From: Sparassis latifolia
Taxonomy: Eukaryota > Basidiomycota > Agaricomycetes > Polyporales > Sparassidaceae
Length of the DNA: 64,000 bases
Reading direction: 5' to 3'
Assembly (NCBI GenBank): GCA_018466975.1
Contig: CM031556.1
Span: 2,542,001-2,606,000, forward strand
Shown in pieces: positions 56,595-64,000 of the stretch (its first letter is position 1; every line of letters starts with the position of its first letter). The translations under genes and the position numbers were made by a program. The notes beneath the pieces were generated by a model. It saw nothing but the letters and a program-made list of their open reading frames with translations. It ran no database searches and was not told where the DNA came from.

Positions 56595-59181
56595 ATGCTT
56601 TCGTTCAAAAATCCTTTCCGGTCGAGAAACGCTTCTAGTCATCATGGCTTCTCACGCACCTCGCCGACGCCTCCTGCAGACAGCTTACCGATTGCATCTG
56701 CAGAACAGGACACTCATCCTAGAAGAAAATTGGTAGCAGTTCCTGAGGAGAGTGTGCTCGCGGTAGAACAGTGTCCGGACGATTTCGAGCAAATTTCCTA
56801 CGACGAGCTTCGAGTTTCCATCCTCCTTGGAAGTTCTTCTGGGTTTCCCGAACCTTCCGGTAAGCACCATTGATTTAATTAGAAACGGACAGCGAGTTAA
56901 ATACATACTACTAGACGATCAGACCCCGGTATACCAGTCGTTCCTGTCTCGATCTCGTTCGTCACTTTCTCGTCTTCGCAAATCATCCAAGTTTTCGCCG
57001 AAGAGACAGCAAAAGGCTTCGAAACAGTCTAGCTACGACAATCTAACGCAGTCCCAGTCATACCCCACCAACAAACGGGCGCTTGTACTTGCTTTTCCTC
57101 GACCACCTGCTTCCGAACGCGATTCATCCCCAGAACCGTCTGGATCATCAGCTCACACGAGATCCTGGGACGCGAACCCTCTAGGCACTGACAGTCAGGA
57201 AATCGTTCGTTTTCGTCGCGTCGATAAGACCACTCCTACTTCCCCATCTATCTCAGTCGAATCCTACAGCAGTTCGAACCCACTTGCAAAAGCTCTCAAA
57301 CGCCTTCGAAGGTTTGCTAAGAGCAGATCGTCTCTCCATCTCCATCATCAGTCCCCACCGCAAGTACGCGAGGTTTTTCCTAGCACATCTGATAAAGGAG
57401 AACCGAACTGCCCGCCAGCAGGAACACCATCCCTTGATCGATCTGTCAGGCTTCCAGAGCTTTCGTTCGAACAGGTCGATTTCTCGTTCCTAGACGAGCG
57501 GGATTCTTGGCGATTCTCTGTAGCCTACCAAAGAGATCGCGGAACACTATCCGAGACTCCTCACCAGCCCTATCTTCTCGAGAGTCCACCTCAGCTTCAA
57601 CTAGTTCGCTACGAAGTTGTAGATCCTCGTGACTTAACCGCATCTCCGGTATCAACATTTAGCAAGTTTTCGCCGACAGCGACACCATTACCTCCAGGAT
57701 CGCCGTCTTGGTTATCTCGAAACGTAGCAGAGATCCAAGCACTTGAAGACAATTCTCCTATCTTGCGAATTCCTCCGCCATCTCCGCGGCCATTGCCAAT
57801 CCTTCCTCGATCTCTCCTTCCGGTTTCATCTTCAGAGAATAGAGTTTCTCAGGTTCGTACCGCTCTTGCTCATCGTTCATCGTTATGACGCACCTGACGT
57901 GGGAAATTCATAGATCTATCGCGACCTCGCAATTGACGCACCGGAAAGTCCGCATTCCACAGCTTCTTCGACTACTCTTTTTGCCGCTTCCAGACGTGAT
58001 TCGGCTCTAAGCCAATCGTCAAGAATCGATCAACAGTCTCCCTCTGTCAATCGATTGTCAGTCGTCCACTATCACGAATCGTTTGTTGAGAGTGGCAGCA
58101 ACAGACATTCCTGGGTCGCCTACGAGTCGATTGCGTATTCTTCTGAGAAAGGCACTCTCGTTACTGACGCTGCGGAGACCTCAACCGTAAGTGTGTAATC
58201 CCTTCTTTCTCCTACAGATCTGATAGATTGCAGGGTTCTCCTCTGAATTTCTTTCTTCTATCCTCTAACGCTGAAGATCAGCCCTTACCTCCTCTAACTC
58301 TCCTCGAGTCTGGTACGCACTCACTGCTGATCGTCAGCGCCTTTCATTTTACTCAATCTAAGTATGTTCAAGGTAATCCCATCGCATCTCTCCCCGATCA
58401 GCCAGCTACATCACTTGCTCTATCGCAAACCTCCCATCGTCCATATTCCATTTTTGTTCCTTCCCAGCGGGAATCGCAAGACTTCGGCTACGACCATTTT
58501 CCCATTCCGAGCTATCTCGTCACCCTGGTCCAGAACGCTTTCCGCAGCTCCCAATTGATTCACATGCCCGTCGACGCGTACGGCAAAGAGATTGAAACGG
58601 TCGATTGGGGCAATGAGCCGGACTACTCAAACTACGAGTGGTTCAAGGAACCACCGCCACGTCCAGAGGTCAGTCGGGCTCGCATTGACACCCTGATTCA
58701 AAGCGTATCCTAATACGCGCACATAGCCTGCACCATCAGCCACGGAGAACTACGTACCCCAGCCTGGCGTTGTCGAGCAGAACAACATGTTCACTTACGC
58801 GCTGAGCAGTGCGCCGAACGTGCTCTATGCGCGTTACAAGCAGTATGGCCAGGTAAGCAGGATTGTTTGTATGAAATGTGCCATGTCTTCTGATGTCTTC
58901 GACCACAGCTCGGCGTGCTAGGATGGTGCTCCGAATTCAGCGAGATGATCGACGCACTGAAGACCCTCGGGTTTGAGGGGAACATGTTCGTGGCCACGCG
59001 GACGCAGGCTCTGAAGACGTGCGAGGAGATCCTCCGGCTGAAGCTCAAGATTGACATGCAAATCATCGTGATGTACCTCTCTTCCCAGGTCGCGCGGCTC
59101 CGCAGATTCCTGGACGGGGAGCGTCAGTGGGATGATTACCCGGAATTGTCATTCCCGATCGACCCAAGGCAGTACACATAA
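56595..59181 (+). CDS. uncharacterised protein: Ser/Pro-rich N-terminus with compact conserved-looking C-terminal domain
   Basis: Six exons: 56595-56859, 56915-57852, 57914-58186, 58234-58668, 58727-58852, 58909-59181, exactly 769 codons plus stop. Residues 1-480 are Ser/Arg/Pro-rich with repeated RSRSSLSRLRKSS-type basic clusters and look disordered. Residues about 550-640 hold SQRESQDFGYDHFPIPSYL and GKEIETVDWGNEPDYSNYEW. The last 120 residues form a dense, low-Ser block (MFTYALSSAPNVLYARYKQY, LGWCSEFSEMIDALKTLGF, QIIVMYLSSQVARLRRFLD, PELSFPIDPRQ) that looks like a folded helical domain. I do not recognise a named family. There are no membrane segments or signal peptide. All splice sites are GT-AG and consistent in phase. 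Confidence 0.75.
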
Positions 59182-59520
59182 GACCGTCAGTGAATCTACT
59201 GCTATATTGTGAATCGCCCTATTTGTTGCTCTTCGTGGATATGCTCTGTTCGTCAGTTTCGCAACATCTGTATCTATATACGCCGCAAAGTTAGTCACAT
59301 GCTTGCTCCTGGTTTTCTCAGTCTCTCTACTCGCACCATATGTTGTATCACAATTGAATGTGAATGAATTGATAGCATCTCAAACATATATGCAAGTAAT
59401 GTACAGCAACACCGACAAAGCATGTCTACGCGCAATTGGGGCAAACATCCAAGACCAAAATCCAAGCGAGGCTGGCGTATCACATTCATGATAGCGTAGA
59501 TGAGTGCACAGTGGTATTTT

Positions 59521-59540
59521 ATGTCATGTCATGTCATGTC
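59521..59540 (+). repeat. four ATGTC pentanucleotide repeats
   Basis: ATGTC repeated four times in tandem, in the intergenic region between two convergent genes. Confidence 0.9.
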
Positions 59541-59571
59541 GTATCCTTCGAATATGCAACGGTTGGTATAC

Positions 59572-62500
59572 TCAGTTCCGAGCACTCGTGACCACGCCGG
59601 CGTACTGTGCCCACATCTGCGGAGAGCGCGACGCGTCGGACGGAGTCCTGAGCGACGGCGGCAGGGGGCCGCTTGGTATTGCGAGATACGTGGAGGATCG
59701 GGGAGGGTTAGCCAGGAAGGTGCGGGTTAGTGAACGGGGGTCGTTAGTAGTGTTAATAGAGGGAAAGGGAATACGATCGCGGTCCGAGTTCGACCGCTTG
59801 GTGCGCGTGCGAGGGGGTGACGCTTGCGCGGAGGGTCGAGGCTCTGGAGAAGAATAAATGATCGGAAGTGGAGAAATAGGTATCTGAGTGTAAGGAGCAC
59901 TGGTGTGCCCTTGGAAGGGCGACTGCACCGCGTAGAATGTGTGATTTGAGCCATGCGCAGGGTCCGGCAGTGTGATTGCTCTCTGCAGGTCCGTGGAGCT
60001 AGGGATGGTTCCCGCTCTGTGCATGTCGGCACCGGTGAATGTCGAGGGGGCGAGCTGGAGGCGTTGGAGGCAGGGATGGTCACAATCGGGACGCCATCAG
60101 GGCCGTAGAGGCTGCGCGCCTTCCAGAGCCTCTCCAACTCCCATGCTTCCTTCGCTTTCAGCGTATGCAGATCCACGGTGCGCTGCACGTCGGATGTGGG
60201 GCGGTTCGAAGTGGAGGTGCGCCGCTCGACTCCAGTGGTCCGCGAGGTGGACGAGTGGGATGGGTGCTTCTGGTGGTGCGCACCGCTGGGGGCAGACGAC
60301 TTATGAGCACTCATATCCTCGCTCGCTCTGCGCCGCCGCGAAGAGGAGCGACTCAACGTGCGAGTGATGGTGGAGATGACGGCGTCTTTGCTGCTCGGTC
60401 GACGGCCATCGTCTACGCTGGGTGCCCGTGCGACCGGACCAGCATGTTCACGAGGCGGTGAGCGTCTGCTGATGGAGCGGGGCAGCCTATGCTGCTCATG
60501 GCTCTCTTCCGTGCTGGCGCTGTGGTTCTGCCTCCCGCTCTCATGGTGCTCAGCCCGTCTGTCGTGCTCTTTTGAGGCACGGCGGTCGGAGTGCCTGTCA
60601 TGCTCCTTGGACTTCTTGGATTCGTTCGAGTCCTGTCGCACGATGCGCTCGTCGTCGTCACGGTGTTCGTTCGAATGTGAGCGGTTCTTCGTCCTGGACC
60701 TCTTAGGAGACTCCACAGGCGACTCGACGACCTCCCACTGCTCCATGCCCATGCCAGGGATGACGTCCCCAGCGTCCTCGCGCCCGGACGGACTCCGAAT
60801 GAGCTTGAACGTCTCCGTCTCCCGGCGCTTGGTCGTGCTCGAAGACTTGGTGTGCTGAATTCCGTCCTTTGCTTTCGTCGCAGCAGCCTCAGCGGCCTTA
60901 GCAGCTTCCTGGGCTTTTGCCGCCTCCTGGGCACGCGCAGAGCTCTTGGAGATTCTGGCAGGGAGAATCCTCGGCGAGGCATACGGAGTAGGTGGATTAG
61001 CGAGTACGGACGCGCGGGAAAGAGGAGAGTCGTCCACGGAGTCCATCGACGCCGACCCGGCGGTGTACGACAGAGCATCACGGATATACGTGAGTCCTGC
61101 AGACGACATTCCGTTTGTAGACGGGGACGGCGGCAGCACCGTTGGATCCGGGGTCAACGGAAGAACATGCTCTTTCGGAGGCTCCGGCGTACGCGGAAGC
61201 TCAGGGAGGGGCGGCAAGGGCGGCGAGTTGGGTGTCTCGGCAGGAAGCGCGGGAGTTTCTGCTATGTGTGAAGGCGGTGGAGGTAACTCGTGCTCGACCG
61301 ACGTCGGTGAAGCAGAAAACGGACCGTCAGGCACAGGGTGGTGAGCTGCATTATGATTCACAGCGTGTTCTACTGTTGGCTGATAAGTAGCTCGAGGCAC
61401 TTCTGCTTCGGGCTCGTCAGGATTCGCGATGGTCAAGTTGCCCAGCATAGCACGCTCCTCGATGGAGGGTGTCTTAGAATGATGGCGCCTCTCTCCTGAC
61501 GGGGTGCCGTGAGAAGCAGTAGGAGTAGGAGGTTCATCCTCTACCGTTGGGGGCGGTACCCGCTTGACCGGCTCAATACTTTTCACCGAGCGCACGGCAA
61601 TCTGTTCCGGCTGTTGAGGAGTCAACAAAGATGCAGAGTCGGTGACGGAATTTGGCTTTCTCTGGACACTGAACCGCTTAGCCAACCGGTGCATGAAGCT
61701 GCCGCGTTTCTCCTTCCCAGTCTCGGGATGAAGCATGCCGCTGTGAGCGGAAGCCGAGAGTGGCGGACCGACATCAGACCTGCGTTTGGAGTTCTTCCGC
61801 AGAACACCGTCACCAGCAGGAGCCGTCGCTGACCTTTGATGAACATCGTTGTTCTGATGGTGACCACCGAACAGAACGACGAAAGGCCTGTGCCGCTTGC
61901 TTAACCTGCGTGGCATCTGCGGATTATCGATGGACTGAAGATGGACGGCCGAGGTGGACTGAGACAGTGGGGAAGGAATCACTGATTTGTGAGGATTGTC
62001 AATCGTGCTCAAGCTCAGCCTGCGAGAGCGGGAATTAACGGGATTCTGCTCATTAATCGTCAGTACAACTGACGTCCACCCTTGCCCGTTGACACGAACC
62101 TCGTCAACACTGAATTCAGTATTGAGGCCGATGTCGTAGGGAGAGTGATGATGCCAATTTGTGCCCCAAGGATCACTTCCGTCAAGCATGTCCACTTCGT
62201 CATGAGCAGTCTGTGAAATCTTGCGAGTCCTGAGCTTATTGCCAGCTTCATTGACGAGAAGCTGGGAGGAATTGGGAGTAGGAAGGGGAGAACCTGAAGG
62301 GGTCCTGCTCAAACCAGGTATCCTAGTAGACTCTTGAGAACGTTCAGCAGCAGAGATGATGGGAGGGAAGGCGGTAGAGAACTGAGCTGGGGGAGCATTA
62401 TCATGTACGGGTAGAAGATGAAAATTGTGATAAAAACGAGGACCACTAGGGTTATGCACGGGGTATTTAGCCCTGTACTGTGCAGCAGAGGTCAGCGTCG

Positions 62501-62771
62501 GTTCGATGTCGCGGTGGAACCATGCTGGGAGTTCGTTGAGCGGGTCAGGAATTATGGAGGACGAGTTGGAAGTAACGACAGGAGGATGAGCGGGCAATGC
62601 GTCCTTGGACGCGTTCTGGTCTGGTTGGTCAGTTTGCTTGACATCGTTGTTATGATTACCCGTGAGCTCGGGGTCGTGCAGGACGTTCTTGACAGCTTTA
62701 CGGGTGAAACGACTCTTGGTGCGGACAGACTTGTCTTTGGGGCTTTCCGCTGGGCGGAATCGTCTGAGCGC
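59572..62771 (-). CDS. large Ser/Pro/Arg-rich protein with a Pal1-like HH-PYD motif (ends uncertain)
   Basis: The main frame runs from about 62771 to about 60050 and gives RFRPAESPKDKSVRTKSRF, KAVKNVLHDPELTGN, ELPAWFHRDIEPTLTSAAQY, GPRFYHNFHLLPV, KISQTAHDEVDMLDGSDPW, GTNWHHHSPYDIGLN, then about 600 disordered residues including a His/Arg/Glu/Ser tract (SKEHDRHSDRRASKEHDRR) and KEAWELERLWKARSLYGPDG. No ATG precedes the conserved N-terminus, so an upstream exon is missing from my model. Near 60050 the natural reading shifts frame to MHRAGTIPSSTDLQ and ends at 59572. A 38-nt GT-AG segment would bridge it in phase but is very short. The function is unknown. It is divergent from ADE5,7. Confidence 0.6.
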
Positions 62772-63168
62772 ATGTCAGCTGTGGAGAGGAGGAGATGGCG
62801 GGTGGAGCATTTGTTGCAATGGAGAGAGAGGCACCACGAGCCTGCAACGCGAACGTCCGCTAGGCGCCCATTTCCGTATCCGGATAGAAACGTGTTGATC
62901 ACGTGGATACCAGACCTTCTGCTAGAAGAAAGTCAGCACGATAACTCAAGCGGACAACAGTCGTCCTCACCGAGACTCAGTGAGCTCCAACAACGTATGG
63001 CGGTGCTCACAGAGATTCTGTTTTCTGAGAGAGAGAGCTCCCAATCTCCTGATCCTGCCTCGCACGTCGAAGGCCGAGTGCACGCGCTCCTCGGGGTCTG
63101 CGAGTCTCCGCGATCGAGATCTTCGGGGTGGAAGCGCCTATCATACTCAATCTTCAATTTTTTTGGCC
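62772..63168. other. divergent promoter region
   Basis: 397 bp; it probably contains the unrecognised first exon of the minus-strand gene and the ADE5,7 promoter. Confidence 0.4.
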
Positions 63169-64000
63169 ATGTCTCTCCGCGTCCTCCTCGTCGGCAGCGG
63201 CGGGCGAGAACATGCTTTGGCCTGGAAACTGTCCCAGTCTCACCTTGTTGACCACATCTACGTCTGTCCCGGAAATGGTGGTACTTCTCAAGTACCCAAG
63301 ACCACGAACCTCGATGCTTCACCGTCCAACTTCTCATCGCTGGTAGAACGCGCCGTTCTACTTGATGTGCGTCTGAAGCATTCTGTATACGTCACTAACT
63401 AACTTTTATTCAGATTTCTTTGGTGGTTCCTGGGCCGGAGCAACCGTTGGTCGATGGCATAGAGGCACATTTCCGCAAAGGTACCAGTCACTGGCAGTTG
63501 TGCTCCCCAACACGCGTCCACGTCAATTCATGCTGTCGCTAGTGGGCATTCCTGTCTTTGGTCCTACCGCACTCGCTGCACGCATGGAAGGATCCAAAGC
63601 CTTTTCAAAGACATTCATGGACAGGCACTCCATCCCTACTGCCCAGTTTCGCGTGTTCTCTTCTTCGCAAGTCGATCAGGCTATCCACTACGTTCAGACA
63701 TGCGGTTTTGATGTCGTGCTTAAAGCGAGTGGTCTGGCGTCTGGCAAAGGCGTCATAATTCCACAAAGCATCGACGAAGCCATCACCGGTCTCCGTGATA
63801 TCATGGTCGATAATGTCTTCGGACCAGCAGGTCAGTGATTTCCCCGTGCATTGTGATCTTCCCTGTTGATATCGAACTTCTTCCAGGCAGTGAAGTCGTC
63901 ATTGAGGAATTACTGACAGGACCTGAACTTTCCGTTTTGGCCTTCGCAGACGGCTACACCATCACGGCCCTTCCTGCGGCTCAAGATCATAAGCGAATAG
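63169..64000 (+). CDS. ADE5,7: phosphoribosylamine-glycine ligase, N-terminal part (fungal Ade5,7), cut by window end
   Basis: GAR synthetase, purine step 2; in fungi normally fused to AIR synthetase, which would lie beyond the window. Exons 63169-63366, 63414-63480, 63543-63830, 63887 onwards, all GT-AG and in phase. Motifs: [82 protein letters not shown] (ATP-grasp loop), [19 protein letters not shown]. The cytosolic protein starts without extra N-terminal sequence, as expected. Confidence 0.95.

Noticed and set aside
1..64000. CRISPR arrays, rRNA, tRNA genes, prophage or toxin systems
   Set aside because: None seen by eye; the DNA is fungal nuclear sequence. tRNA genes were not excluded by a covariance search, which I could not run.

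Overview
The window is nuclear DNA of a basidiomycete fungus, most likely an Agaricomycete (mushroom or wood-decay type). The reasons are the dense short introns (mostly 45-60 nt, GT-AG), closely packed genes on both strands, fungal-type orthologues (exocyst Sec8, Tea1-like kelch protein, Sld2, Rrp5) and a secreted GH5 cellulase. I rebuilt about two dozen genes by joining exons across frames. For most of them the summed exon lengths divide exactly by three. I saw no transposon, CRISPR array, rRNA or tRNA gene.

Layout. 0.5-10.7 kb: mitoribosomal mS35 (-), CZIB/DUF866 zinc protein (+), LDAH-type lipid hydrolase (-), exocyst SEC8 (+) and a LYR-motif protein (-) whose stop lies 43 bp from that of SEC8. 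11.3-20 kb: secreted GH5 endoglucanase (+), LSG1 GTPase (+), FHA/Chk2-like checkpoint kinase (+), S-formylglutathione hydrolase (-). 20-29 kb: a Tgl2-like lipase with a long disordered N-terminus (-), a small C2H2 zinc-finger ORF (+), and a large Tea1/Kel1-type kelch coiled-coil polarity protein (+). 29-35.5 kb: RRP5 (-, 15 exons) and SF3A2/PRP11 (+), divergent. 35.8-40.7 kb: a GC-rich block with an SLD2-like gene (-) and a Pal1-like protein (+), both showing frame changes that no intron explains. 40.7-43.9 kb is gene-poor. 43.9-52.6 kb: an intronless F-box/LRR-like protein, RPN5 (+), a cytochrome P450 with one surplus base (-), mitoribosomal mS23 (-), and a previously untracked 34-residue Cys-containing peptide gene (+). 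53-64 kb: an Lnt-like carbon-nitrogen hydrolase (+), a large uncharacterised protein with a compact C-terminal domain (+), a second protein with a Pal1-like motif (-), and the 5' part of the purine gene ADE5,7 (+), cut by the window edge.

The genes are mostly housekeeping: mitochondrial and cytosolic ribosome assembly (mS35, mS23, LSG1, RRP5), splicing (SF3A2), replication and checkpoint control (SLD2, Chk2-like), polarity and exocytosis (SEC8, kelch, Pal1-like), proteasome (RPN5), formaldehyde detoxification, purine synthesis, and lipid or secondary metabolism. There is no sign of an operon-like or defence system. The most notable features are structural. Four genes have an almost isolated start codon in a 3-6 nt coding exon, there are three internal micro-exons of 6-8 nt, RRP5 has a GC-AG intron and a 37-nt intron, there is an undescribed short Cys peptide gene, and single-base frame breaks cluster in GC-rich coding sequence.
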